Source: Amanita rubescens
Taxonomy: Eukaryota; Basidiomycota; Agaricomycetes; Agaricales; Amanitaceae
Length of the DNA stretch: 64,000 nt
Assembly (NCBI GenBank): GCA_015039365.1
Contig: WION01000014.1
Coordinates: 1 to 64,000, forward strand
Direction: 5' to 3'
The notes under the pieces were generated by a model. That model had not been told where the DNA came from. It did not search any database and worked only from the letters and a program-made list of their open reading frames with translations. Position 1 is the stretch's first letter. The number at the start of each line of letters is the position of its first letter. The translations under genes and the position numbers were made by a program. Shown here in pieces: positions 1-11,804 of the stretch.

Positions 1-978
1 GGTAATGACCAAGCTGAGGATTCGGTGCACGAAAGCTACGTCAAAGCATTGGAAGAGGTTGCGACCAATATTTGACTGGCTTGATACATTGGAGCCACAG
101 CCAACGTCGGATATCGTAAACCTACACGCTCAATCTCAGGAAATAGAGCGTAGCATTGGAAATGCATTGACGCGTGCATCTCAGCTAGCGAACAAGAAGA
201 AAGAGCTTAACGACATGATCAAACTCGCGGAAGGGAGGCAGATTGGTATGGTCCTACGTCCTCTATAACCGAAAATTGGATTCTGACCAGCGTTCCTCAG
301 ACCATGAAACAATTCCGAAACTACCAAAGTGTTATCACGAAACAGGTCTGGGTACAATCGCCAACCCTGAGGCATAATACGGTGTGCTCTGTGCCAGATT
401 GCTACTCCAACTGCCACGTCCCCTGCCATTTGATTTTCACGTTGGAACCCAAGGGTCTGCTGCAGTGCGCGGCGATGAGAGGAAGGGATACGTGCCAACA
501 TTGCGGGCACTCGTATCTGGACCATCGGCATTATAATTCTCAATGGAAACAGGAAGACGATACGCAGACAACCATCGATAAAGACGCTGAGAAAAAGTAT
601 AAAGAGGCTACAAGGAATAGCACCCTGCAACGGAAGATGTTGGCCGATCTTAAAGGTGCGGTTGCAAGCCTTGACGTGGACATGGAGGAATCTCTCGCTC
701 GAGTTGGTTTTCTCACAGAGTCATATGCCAAGCTGTCCCTGTCGGGTAGTTTTGCTGGTCAAGTCAAGAAGTCTGTCCGGTTGCTTGAGACAAACTTGCA
801 AGCCATGCAAAGTAACAACGCTGATCACAAGTCCGTCGAGGCGGTGGAGAAAAGCTTGGATAGTATGAAGGCGAAGTTGAAGGTGGTTGAAGAAGCCAAA
901 GCGAAAACCAAAGAGCAGATTAGCCGACCGGGATGGTTGTCCAGAATGAGAACCGCTTTGATGGGATACAAGCAGTAG
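1..978 (+). CDS. AIG1-type GTPase, C-terminal part (5' end outside window)
   Basis: Only the region after the G domain is visible. A helical stretch (from about base 5, containing KHWKRLRPIFDWLDTLEP and ELNDMIKLAEGRQ) is followed by a short intron near 251-300. The last exon runs to the TAG at 976-978. It carries a Cys/His cluster (VCSVPDCYSNCHVPCHL, then CQHCGHSYLDHRHY) and a coiled-coil tail ending in GWLSRMRTALMGYKQ. The order of helical linker, Cys/His knot and coiled coil is typical of the tail of fungal AIG1-like P-loop GTPases; the family call rests on that and not on G motifs, which lie outside the window. The donor is weak (GTCCTA), so the exact junction is uncertain. Function is probably nucleotide-dependent assembly, but the substrate is unknown. 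Confidence 0.7.
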
Positions 979-1309
979 GTTAAAGCTTCGACTATAAACT
1001 AATCTCAAGGTCTGGCATCTGCTGTGCACGTGTCGCAACAGCTAGGCGAACCGAATTTGAAGGACTGTGCCTTAGAATGATTGTCACCCTGCGACATGAA
1101 TGTATAGGCTCCTAGTCGTAACGGTATAATGTTGGGCCGTTTCTGGGGCAATTTTGTCAACTTGTGGCTGGTTACCCGTCCTGAGGATTTAATGATGGAC
1201 GATAAAGGTTGAGCAACCATAATTGATTTCGACATGGCGAAAGTTCAGGCAGGTAAACGACCTCGTCAGCCCAGCAGGTGACGATATCATTCATGGAGGC
1301 ATCTGATCT

Positions 1310-1609
1310 GTGTTGCAAGATACCATGACTACATTCAATTATTACCTACCGCGCGATATCGATAAGTCTGCACTCACTAATGGTTCATACTCTCGGTCTC
1401 CCGATCAGGCGAACGCTCTGGGCGGCGCGATCCGTAGAGTACCCCCCACCTTGCCAAGGCCTCGGACTGCCACTGTGTGTATGATTCGTGAACTGCATAA
1501 AGTAGTTGAGAAAAATAACCTTGCCCAAGTCAACGTCAATGTCAGCTATACCGAGCTGAAGAAACTGACAAAAAAAAACATTAACGGTGGGCGTTGCTAT
1601 GCGATATAG
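1310..1609 (+). CDS. short hypothetical ORF
   Basis: A 99-codon open frame with no recognisable domain. It begins MLQDTMTTFNYYLPRD and ends in a basic stretch with KKLTKKN. It lies in the gap between the AIG1-type gene and the convergent gene ending at 1694. No clear intron or family similarity supports it, so it may be chance. The remainder of 979-1693 shows nothing else I can name. Confidence 0.2.
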   Translation: MLQDTMTTFNYYLPRDIDKSALTNGSYSRSPDQANALGGAIRRVPPTLPRPRTATVCMIRELHKVVEKNNLAQVNVNVSYTELKKLTKKNINGGRCYAI

Positions 1610-1693
1610 TTTTATATCAGGCAAGACGTGAATGATATTGAATGAGTGCGCGCAGAGTCAGGACAAGCCTTTCTATACAAAATACGATCTGTA

Positions 1694-2644
1694 CTAGGTA
1701 TCAATCGGATTGAAAACCCCAGTTCCCCACAGGTCTGGCTGCATGTTAATAGTTCCCTGCAATAATGGTAAGTCATCATGATAGCATGGTGGCCATCAGT
1801 TAGAATAATCATAACTTACCTGGGGATCAGTGCAGTAAGCGTATGTCCGACGGTAGCGATCAAGTAGTTCGCCAAGTTGGGCGTCGTCCTGAGGCCCTGA
1901 GCCATCTAAACGGATCCCGAGGCACTTGCCCATTCGGGAATCATTTCCATGAAAATCTTCCATCACACGATCCTCAGCTTGAGCGTCTGTTGCCAGACGC
2001 CATATGGCCTGACAAACCGTGCGCGCAAACCAGAAGCAATTCATCTTCGTTATACGGTACTTTGGCCCGTCATTTGTCTCCCCGATGGTGTATAATAGTA
2101 CAGCCAGTTGTAACAAATTGACTTGGAATTGGTCCGGCGGGTTCGGCAGCGTGATAGTTCTGACCCGAGTCTCGCCATAGAACTGGCGGGGTGGTTCCTC
2201 GGTATGGATAGGTCTAGCATAATCAAATGCAGGTTTCCAGCTTCCGTCAGTAAACGACGACCCAGAAGAGAATGAGCACGGCAAGAGGGAGGTGAAATCG
2301 AGGTTCCTGTCGACGAGCACGTGGAACTGGTTGCCAGATGCAGATCGAAGAGTAAACACGACAGATTCGTGTTGGAAAACGGACCCCTGCTTGTAAACGC
2401 ACACGGTGCGCAGGAGACAGTCGTTTAGGTCAGGTAGCGACATATTTTTCGCATAGTGAATTCGTGTCAAAAGATAGAGAGTCTCGATAGTAAATCTGGC
2501 GCGCTTGAATAGTTCGTTAAAGAGTCGCTGGGCGGGGATCGCAGAAGATTGGGGGAGGGATGCAAAGAGGCGACCCTCCTTTTTATCCTCCCCAGTCTGC
2601 TTCTCCCAAACCCCAATGGCGATCTGAACATCGTATGATGTCAT
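1694..2644 (-). CDS. hypothetical protein, two exons
   Basis: Exon 1 (2644-1820) ends in CAG followed by a perfect GTAAGT donor. The intron closes with TTGCAG, and exon 2 (1756-1694) adds about 20 residues ending NPIDT. The spliced frame is 295 aa. The start is the first ATG of a long open frame (MTSYDVQIAIGVWEK). The central segment contains a KMNCFWFARTVCQAIW motif; an Asn-Cys-aromatic-Trp block of this kind occurs in many uncharacterised Agaricomycete proteins. No signal peptide or membrane segment is visible. I do not recognise a function. Confidence 0.6.
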
Positions 2645-3116
2645 TTACCTATTTAGTAAGTCAATAAATAGTAATGACGAATGCATGTCATACAGTTTTT
2701 TGCAGGTCGTGTTGCCAGTTGAAGACTCGGACGTCGGCTCTCAGACATAGTAGTTAGACAGAAGTGATTACTAAGCTGATCGTGACTAGACCCCCAGTCT
2801 CGTCTGGAGGACGTCTGGTTGACATGGGTCCGAAAGTCCAATGCGCACAAACTGGAACACGGGGTGGGAACCGAACAACGACGGAGGATCAACGTGAACT
2901 AAAACTGGAAGGCAAGGGGGAGCTAGTCGTGGGCAAAAAAATGAGGCCAGCAGACGCGGAACCGAAGGAGGATGGACACATGGCCCAAGACAGGAACATG
3001 GGAACCTAACGAGGGACGACGGATGGACAGGTGGACGTGGACGAAAGCAGGCATGGATGGTTCATGCCGAGGTGGGATATATGCCCCGCGACCCCAGGAA
3101 CTCCTAAACGGTCGGC
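2645..3116. other. intergenic, nothing recognised
   Basis: This is the gap between two minus-strand genes. It is purine-rich on the plus strand in its second half. No convincing ORF, RNA gene or repeat was seen. Confidence 0.5.
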
Positions 3117-4488
3117 TTATGACAAAGGAGCGATAGCTCTCCCTTCAAATTGTAACCAGGCCGCGTCCAGAATGTTGACCTCATCAGAAACAACCCTGCC
3201 TTCCTTCCCGTCCTTGACAACCTCATCGCGCCATTTCATAATATCCATGTACTGGTCGCCATCGAATCCATCCGCTTCCTCGGGACCAATATTGCCGCCT
3301 CCTCTACCTCTGTTGCTCCCATTACTGCTTCCCCCGGCTTCTGTCCGACGACGTTTTCTACTATGGTCAGGACTACGCCACTTGTGGCTCTGGAGTGTTG
3401 TTTCAGTTGGAGTATTCCATGTCTTGAGCTCCAAGGCGAGGGTACCCTGGAGCTCCCTCTCGAGCTTTGAACAAAAAACGTATAGGCGTATCACCTGAAC
3501 AGGGTCGGAGAGATTAAACTGTTGCTTGTGCGCGTAGATGCGAACGAGCTAAGAAAGTTTGAGTTTTTGGCAGCTGATACATAACTATGGACATACCGAG
3601 TCGTCAGTTGTCCAGTACGAAGAGAAAATTTGCACGATGCCACAAGAGGCAATAGCCCCCATGATGATAGATCGCTTGAGTAAGAGAGCTTTCCGCTGCG
3701 CCTGTGCAGTGGCAAGCACCATGATTAGCCGGTTCTTATTGCAGTCGTTCGCATCCTTCTTGAATTCTCCAGCGAACCCAATGATTGAGAAGCCGTCTGT
3801 CGACCCGCTAGTGGACCAATACAGGTGTTCTGAAATCGTTCGGTCGCCTTGAAAGGAAAACCGATCCTCTCCTATTTTATCAGCGATTATCACTGAAGGG
3901 ATTGTCACCAAGGTATCGGATTGCGCATCTGGATTGCCAGCCGACGCCACAAGGCGATAGCTTTCTTCAGTTCTAATGGCAAGGTTATAGGAGATATGTG
4001 CGAGCCCGAGGGGAGAAAACGTACTTGAAGTCACAATGACGATCAAGCCTCGCACTAAAAGCTAATTCGATAATGTCGTCAATACCACGACGCTGACTAT
4101 GTTCTTTGGAGTGATTATCTGACATTTTGCGAACACGACTGAAAGCGAGGGCGAGAGTGGAAAGAACGGGTAGGATTCCATACTCGTCTCCTTCCACAGG
4201 GCGAAGTGTCGAGGCCCATGTACGCACGGCGAGCTGGAATTCGGGTTCGTTGTCTAAAACTGGTGTTGGTAAAGGACCCTACTTAGGAGTTATGAGTGAT
4301 AGATATGCGGGCAGGGGGATACTAACCTGAACCAGAATGCTGGGCACTTCTGCTAACTGATACAACTTATCAAAGTGGTCTGTAACTTCTACCGGGGGGA
4401 TCCTTTTCTCGACAACTTTCGCGCCATCCCTCCAGGCACGAAACAGAGAGGGTGACTTTGCAACCCTTTGCAAAACGATGAAACCCAT
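3117..4488 (-). CDS. hypothetical protein, multi-exon
   Basis: At least four exons can be chained on the minus strand. The first starts at 4488 (MGFIVLQRVAKSPSLF). The next contains EFQLAVRTWASTLRPVEGDE and an Arg/Ser-rich helix. The third contains RTEESYRLVASAGNPDAQ through IMVLATAQAQRKALLLKRS. The last contains VFCSKLERELQGTLALELK, then a nuclear-localisation-like basic run (RKRRR), a Gly/Ser/Asn-rich linker and a C-terminus ending GRAIAPLS. GT donors such as GTATGT near 3598 and GTTAGT near 4328 support the joins. The architecture resembles uncharacterised Agaricomycete proteins, but I cannot assign a role. Confidence 0.55.
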
Positions 4489-4914
4489 CGAAATCGCTGA
4501 GCAATACGAGACGACTCACTTCGATGGTGACGCACTACTGGGGCAGTCGGAGACCAAGGATGGGGTGCCAGGCATTGACGTTAGAGTTCAAAGGAGATAA
4601 ACGTTTACGGAAGCCGAGCAGGGCATGGTCTAGAGATCTATCGTGCTTGCCTTTTTGTTAGGGGGACTTGGAACTCTGTGACAGAATTATTCAGCTTCGG
4701 CATCATGTTGGCCTGTCGGCTTGTCGGCTTGTCGGTTGTTCAACAGTCAGTCGCGTACACATACAAACACATTTTGTCCGATATGGACAGTCATAGGGAC
4801 CCCTTTCTTGATGTCAAAATCTAGACTGCTAGATGTTGATGAATACTGTGTGAACGCCTCGTAAAATTGGTTATCCATTAGTCTATAGGTATTTTGGAGT
4901 ACGATTATTGTGTT
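4489..4914. other. intergenic with a short tandem repeat
   Basis: This gap lies between the start of the gene ending at 3117 and the stop of the YPP1-like gene. The only structure seen is three near-perfect copies of an 8-bp unit (YTTGTCGG type) at 4712-4735. It probably holds the promoter of the first gene and the terminator of the second. Confidence 0.4.
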
Positions 4915-7900
4915 CTAAGCAACCCAACCAATGGCTGCGCTCATCTCTCTCACGCCCCGATGCTCTGATAGCTCCAGCGCGAACGCTAGACACTCGCGTT
5001 CCCGATCCTTGCGGCCTTGCAATCCGTAAGCTTTCGCGAGGAAATACCAGGCCTCTGGAACATCCCAAGCTGGGCCACGTGTCAGGTGAGAGAGAAGACC
5101 CGCAGCGAGGTCAACGTCCTCTTGCTTGACTTCAGTTTGTGACGAATTTCCGCCATTCGATGCAATGTCAGGTGTCAGGTAAAGCCTGGCAAGATGAACG
5201 GTCGCAGAAACGTCCTCAGAGGAGATGAACAAGGCTTTTTGCAAGGCGTCGATGGCATGCTGGCGTTGGCCAAGAGCGATGTAATATAGTCCCAGCTGTT
5301 GCAACGTGAACGTCGTACCTGCTACCGCACGATTTCGATGTGCTTACCTGTACCCAAACAGCCGGATTACTTTCATCGCGCACCTCAGCTTCTTGTATCG
5401 CGCCCTTGGCCTGTTCGATCTTTCCGAGCCGCCTAAAAGTGGCTGCAGACATGAGCCAGACATTGCTTAGCATTTTGTTCTCTCTCGCAACGCGTGCATC
5501 TATCTTCGTCTGTCCAACAGGAGGCACTGGTGGTGGCGGAGGCGGAGGAGATGCCGCCGGTGTACCATCATGTGAATGAATGATTGAGCTCACTCGGCGG
5601 CGTGAATGTATTGAAGACGCCTGATATGATGTTGGGTGAAGTACGGCATGGAGGTCTAGGCCGACGTTAGACATCACGACAGAACCTATTGAACAAGAAG
5701 TCACCTGGGGTTGAATTCGTCCTTCTTAGACTTCCATGTCGCGCAACTCCGTGTCCGATCTTCCTTGAGATTGTTGTGATCCTCTCTTGTCCTTTGTGTA
5801 CACCCGTTTTAAGCATTTTCTGAACTTTTTCTTTCTTCGATACTGAACCGTCGCCTCTTTCCATGGATGAGGATCTCTTTTGACGAGATCCGCCTTTCTT
5901 GTCGGACGAATCCCGGCGTTTCTCCTTCTCCTTCTCTTTTTCTTTCTCCTTTTCTCCTACTTCTTCTATTGGCGGTGGAGGAGAGATGGTTATTGGTATC
6001 GCGGCGCTTGATGTAGCCTGGTCTCCATTGACGTTTACCCCATTGTCAGCATCCTCCGATACTCGTATAATTGTTGTTGCATATGACGCAGCCCCAATGC
6101 TCAGATCGAGGGATGGTCTGCCAACCATTGCAGGTTCTTGTGTCCCTAGATCGGCGGAGAGCCCTCCCGTAATTGGAGGAGGTGGGGCTGAGCAGGAAAT
6201 AATCAAATCGAGGTCAAATCAGTCTTTGGATACTTACTGTCACCAATGGTGGCCTTCTTTGCGGATATCCAGCGGAACACCTCGACCCATTTCCGTTCCG
6301 CAGCTTCCGCTCCATCGACAGCTTCCGCGAGATAAACTTGCGTAAGCCTAAGCTGCAGTGAATTTTCAACGATCTCGAAAGACAATGGCCAACACTGATC
6401 CACGATAGAGCCGAGTAAATCTGAGCTAGGAGGCATCTGTTGAGAGTTTCGTTCCAATACAAGAACTTCATCCCTGTACGGCTGAGTAGGAGTTACCGTC
6501 AGGTCATCTGGTCTTGCAGTTGATGCTGCAAATGAGTCTGCCTCGCCTAGGTTGGTACGGTAGCTTTGCTCCCACACCGGTATACCCAAATGATGATTTC
6601 GATCTGATTCGGGATTGATATCGACCGACTCAGGTACCTCCATATCATCGAGTGCTGCCCCTCGCTCTAGGATCTCTGCCGCAGCTTTCCATTGCTCGGT
6701 AGCAGTGAGAAGAATGCCTAGAAGGTGCCAGTATCTCACTTCGCTCGAGTTATCTTCCACGGCTTGTCCTGCGTAAACAGTCGCTTGTTCCAAATCCTGT
6801 AGCGCGCCTGCCCGAGCTAGCGAAAGGGCAAGGTAAAAGTATCCCAGAGCCGTAGGATATGCCTCGACTGACGAACGAAAGAGGTTGTAAGACTTCTCCA
6901 ATCTCTGTGACCGAGTAAAGGGATCTTGCTCTAAAAATGCGCAGACGAGTTAGATGAGGGTTGGGCGACTTAAACGGTACGCTTGCCTTTCAATGCCATA
7001 ACAGTATTCCATATGCCTTCAGTCATGTCAACGTGCGCCATCAGCCTTTTGTCATCACTATCCAAGCGCGTTCGGGCCTTCTCGACTAATCCCCCTGCGT
7101 CTCGCGCGTCCTTCATTCCTTCCGTACCAGGGGTAGAGACAGCCACCTTGCATAGCATGCGCACGCCAAAGACAAGCAACTCGACCCAATTTTCGTTTGT
7201 ATCCGTTTCTTCGCACATTTGGGCGCCTTGCGTCTGCCATGCTTTCCCGACGGCTTGAGCATAAACTTTAAGGGTACGCTTTCCCAGTGATGCGTCCCCC
7301 GACAGGAATAGAAGGCGAGTCATATGCCTCAGTACCCGAGGTGAATTGAACGTCAGGCGCGTCGCCCACCACATAATCTAAAAGTCGACGTTAGAATCTG
7401 GGACTGAGTCAATGAGAAGGTGCCTTACATCAATAAACCAGTTGGCATGTTCTCCAATAGCTCCCGCCGATTCCCATATCGCTGTACACAGGTCTACGAA
7501 GTCTTCAACCTTGTTATTATGCTTGCCTGCGTGAGGAAATTTTGTGGTGATGTTCAAGATACTACGATAAGTGTTGATAACCGAACGTGCTTCTTCCAGC
7601 CAGGCGGGCACCTTCTTTGCCCGAGACGATACAGGGGTCACTGGCATGGACGAATGAAGAGATCGACCGTGTTTTATTGCTAATGCTCGAAGATAGATCA
7701 CAGATATCGTTGATCGATGAGCTGTGCGAAAGTCTGATGGCCAGTTGATGCTGCATCTCGAATAGTGTTTGAGCCACGTCCATAGACTTTCCTCCGGTTC
7801 AGCGTTTTCCGCATCTTCGAGGAGAGCATTGTTGGTCCGCGCACATATGACGATGGCCCGCCACACGATGCGATCGACCCAACGCCACAGCTCCCGGAAT

Positions 7901-8848
7901 CTCAGGAATGGCGTTAGCTCCGATTTCGTGCCAGATGCTTGCGAGGGTGGAACAAGTGGACTGAACGAAAACTCGGTGGCAGCGACGCTGATCAAGGGTA
8001 ATGCAGCACGATAAGCCGATAATGCCTTCTTGGGATCCGAAGGATACAGTTTCTCGTAGGACATGCCTGTACTTAGTCTTTAGAAAATGGATATATACGT
8101 CGGGTGGAGATGGAGGTGGATGCTGACCTTGTAGACATACGCTGCGCAATGCCTCGACCATAGCCCAACTTCTCCCGTCTTTGATCTCGGTCCACAAAGA
8201 ATCCATCATTGTAGCATACATCGAGCCCCCAGCAGACGAGATCGACGTTCGAGCGGATGAGGCTGGAACGGTAAGTGCTGTTGAGGGTGCCAATGAATTT
8301 GATCTCGACTCTTTCGTAGGTATGTAATCAGAAACGTTGCTTATGTCGTGTACTTGTGGTATATGCGACAGGCATTCGCTTGGATTCCCAAGAGCATATG
8401 CATAATACGCCAGAGCGGAATTTTGTGACTGGATGCGACTTGAATGTTTTATGAGAGGATTATGCTGAGAATTCGAGGAACGTACATTAGAATTGTGAGT
8501 ATGAAGCTTCTTCAAATCCTCATAACAACCCTTGGCCTCCTCAACGTGTTCATGCGGTAACATGCACTCGTCTCCTACAAGCAACGGGAAATCCACATCT
8601 GAACTGGTGTTGTTATCTTCATCGTCCATTGAGCGAGTGGCAAGTAACAAGGCCAAGGTCCGCGTCTGCGATGCCATTTCTGCGACATCTCTGAACCCGA
8701 CGCAGTGCTTGTTGAACTTGCGGAGTAGCTCAGACCAGCTGAGATTAGCGCCTGTTGGTGCTTTCGCTGGGTATTTCGCAGTCCATTGGCCAGCTGTGAG
8801 AGTTGCCCTGAGCTGAGTCCAGTAGTGGACTTCCTTGTAGTTCGACAT
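4915..8848 (-). CDS. YPP1: YPP1/TTC7-like TPR scaffold for PI4-kinase
   Basis: A large multi-exon TPR-type protein. It starts MSNYKEVHYWTQLRATL at 8848 and ends at 4915 after HRGVREMSAAIGWVA. Repeated helical pairs include ALGYFYLALSLARAGALQDL, RYWHLLGILLTATEQWKAA and EAWYFLAKAYGLQGR. A low-complexity basic/acidic insert (Glu-Lys repeats near 5900-5950) and a Pro run (near 5530) sit in the middle, followed by SYQASSIHSRRR. YPP1/TTC7 proteins tether the Stt4/PI4KA kinase to EFR3 at the plasma membrane. An apparent frame break near 5.7 kb is resolved by a 49-nt intron (5704-5656). The gene is divergent from DPH2 across 218 bp. Confidence 0.8.
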
Positions 8849-9066
8849 GACGCGACGTAAATAAACTAGTGATCACACAATTTCCTATTTAGTATAGCTG
8901 GCCAGTACAAAATGTTGAACATTAATATTCTATGACCCAAGCACTAGAAAATGTTGCAAAAGAAGCGTTATCTATCCCTCATTTCTAGCGTTTAACTTAG
9001 CTGAAGAAAGTAGACAAGTCTGCCGCAATGTGTGACGGAAGTGTGACACGGTCAACTATCTAATCT
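8849..9066. promoter_or_regulatory. shared divergent promoter region (YPP1 / DPH2)
   Basis: There are 218 bp between the two divergent start codons. The segment is AT-rich relative to the flanking exons. No specific factor site can be asserted; the call rests on position only. Confidence 0.4.
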
Positions 9067-11096
9067 ATGACAGAACCAATCACTGCCTTCTCATCGTCCA
9101 GCGAGGATGCTATCACGCGGACGATTGATGTCCATCCAGATACAGCTGCAGACAAGCTATCCGTGGAAGAGTTTAACGACTACTACGAGATTGAAGAAAC
9201 AGCAGCAGAGATTTTGAAAAATGATTACAAACGGGTACGGTTTCAACTTCAATGGCTATCAATCAAAGCACATAATGATCTGTTTCACGGCAGATAGCTC
9301 TACAATTCCCGGATGAACTGCTCCACGATTCTGTCCCCATTTACCAGCGACTCAAAGGCCGGATTGGTACCGGAAGAGAGCTATACGTTCTTGCGGACAC
9401 ATCTTATGGCAGGCATGCGAACACGTTTAACAGGTTTTATCGGGTACCCTGACCATCCGTTTTGGAAATATAAGCTGTTGCGTGGACGAAGTTGCCTCAC
9501 AGCACGTTGACGCGGACGCTATGATTCACTATGGATATGCATGCATGAGTCAGTGCGTATCACATCCGCTTTATCTTAGATGAAATGTCTGATGCAATTC
9601 AGGACTTCGCGCTTACCAGTTGTCTACGTTTTTGGCAAGAAAAAGATCGACATTAATCATTGCGCGGAAACGCTCGTGGATGCGCTGAATTCTCAGGTGC
9701 CATGCGATGAGCAGCGCACTGATAGCCCAATACTTTTGCGGCACGATGTTGCATTCACACACCTCGCGGGTGCGTGTAATCCAATTTAAGAAGAACAAAT
9801 GTCACTGAAACCGAGAAAGACGATCTTGTTCATAAGTTGAAGGAGCTACTAAGCCCTCTAGGTCACACTATGCACTATACGAAGCCACCCACTCGATCGA
9901 TTCCAGCAACAGAGGACTCTTCTGAATCTCATGTTCAATTCCCGACGATTTTTTATATCGGACAAGAGAGTCTCGGTCTTACGAATCTCATAATAACCAA
10001 CGCAGCTAGCAATGTAAGAAAGTCCAAATCTAAATTCTTGATATTTCTCAACAACGCTAGATTATATCCTATGATCCGGCGACATCCAACACTCGATTCG
10101 AGTCCTCCAAGACAAACAAGTTACTTATGCGGCGCTATGTTGCAGTCCAGAAGGCTCGAGATGCTGATGTATTTGGAATACTGGTCGGGACCTTGGGAGT
10201 GGGTGAGGCTTTTTAACGTTCGCGATAAAGATTTCGGTTGATCAGATTGCATTCAGCATCGTATCTCCCAATGATAAAACATCTACGGACTCTGCTGGCC
10301 AAGAGCCGCAAAAAAAGTTATACAATATGCGTAGGCAGACTCAACCCGGCAAAACTGGCTAATTTCCTGGAGATCGAGTGTTTTGTCCTCGTAGCCTGTC
10401 CAGAAAATAGCCTCATCGAGGCAAAAGTCGGTTCCCTTTAGCCGAGCTTGATTTGAGCGCTCAAACATATTTACTAGGATTTCTTGCGACCCATTGTCAC
10501 CCCTTTTGAGCTGAAAGCCGCTTTACAGGCTCAACAGACCTGGACAGGGAGATACGTACTGGACTTTGGTCAGCTGTTGGCCGAGCGCGATGACGAGAAA
10601 CCTGTCGCAGGTTCGTACTTGGCGATAATTGTCATGAAATTGTAGTGATCATAGTACGTTTAGACGAAGACGAAGAGAATGGCGTAGAAGAAGATATAGA
10701 TAAACCCATGTTCTCACTGATAACGGGGAAATACAGACACGCGAAACGATACGGAGGTATGTCATCCGATTTCTTAAACGCTTCCTCTACATTGACGCGA
10801 CAACCAAGATAAAATCGAGAGTAGGATAACGGAAGGAGAAGATAGCTCGGCAGTAATACTTCGTAATCAGGAAGGACGAATCACCAGATTAGAGGATAGC
10901 GCGGCAGGTAAGCTACGTGACCTTGCGAACCTTTTTGAGGGTGCTAATGCAACCAATCCCCTTAGCCCAATTTCTTCATAGTAGAACATATCGTGGCCTT
11001 GATCCCCGGGTAGGTCAAGATGCGCCCGGTGTGCTCGAACAAGGTAGAAGCGGGCTGGCCAGAGGTTATGAAGACGTTCGGACATTAAAATCGTAA
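9067..11096 (+). CDS. DPH2: diphthamide biosynthesis protein 2
   Basis: Spliced exons give the Dph2 signature in order. [18 protein letters not shown] joins [20 protein letters not shown], then [10 protein letters not shown] joins [20 protein letters not shown] (a cysteine of the Fe-S site), then [12 protein letters not shown]. Later come [40 protein letters not shown] and [13 protein letters not shown], followed by [17 protein letters not shown]. The C-terminus is [20 protein letters not shown] and ends at TAA 11094-11096. Dph2 pairs with Dph1 in the first step of diphthamide synthesis on the eEF2 histidine, transferring the 3-amino-3-carboxypropyl group from SAM. The junction TATGGCAG/GCATGC near 9413 is best read as a GC-AG intron. 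No frame break was found. Confidence 0.88.
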
Positions 11097-11804
11097 ATTT
11101 GTTTCGTATTTGAATTCAATCCGCGGCGCCGGGATCAGTTCGATACATCTCCGTTGTAAAGCCGTGATTCGCGTGATATTAATAGGCGCGATAGCCATGA
11201 CACGTGCCGGCAATCACAGCACCCACTTCAAGTTCTTGCAAGGTTGACAAGCATCTAGCTGTTCTGTAACTTTGAATGATCAACCACAAACTACATGACA
11301 GATGCTGTCGTTGACGCGTGGCCGAAAATAGACCCGGCAACCATTGTTCTAACGTTCTAATGGGGTCCGCGACTCCGCGCAGCAGATCATCAGTTGAGAC
11401 CGGGGTCCCTCACCTTACTAGTCACTTGCGGCGTCCCTCGCTCACGGACCAACGTTCACTGCCAACTCTCAAGTCAAATCCCGCCCCACTCATATTTTGC
11501 CCCCACAACTCTTCAGCCAAACAAGGCATTAGCATCTATTCTCTCGCCCGTTCCCCCGATCGATCATCGATTATCGCTCGAGCCGGCTGCCTGTATCCAT
11601 TGTTTCACGGTTGATTTCCTCGCGCGCCATCGGTTAACGCACACGGTGACAGTTTGGGCTTCGCACACCATCTGTTGCCTCCGATCACATTCATCCCAAA
11701 TACTACGGTTACCTTGTCCGCTCCAAGTCTGCTGAGCCCTGAGCTTCGTGCTATCCTGCTATCAAATAGGCCTACGGTATCGTTTTGTACTGGCATAAAC
11801 AGGG
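11097..11804. other. intergenic, probable promoter of the microexon GTPase gene
   Basis: About 700 bp between DPH2 and the GTPase start. It keeps normal CG content, unlike the gene that follows. Overlapping short ORFs on both strands look like chance. No repeat or RNA gene was recognised. Confidence 0.4.

Noticed and set aside
5656..5704. Apparent frame break in the YPP1-like gene
   Set aside because: A 49-nt intron with GTGACT...CTAG joins NSTP to DLHAVLHP in frame.
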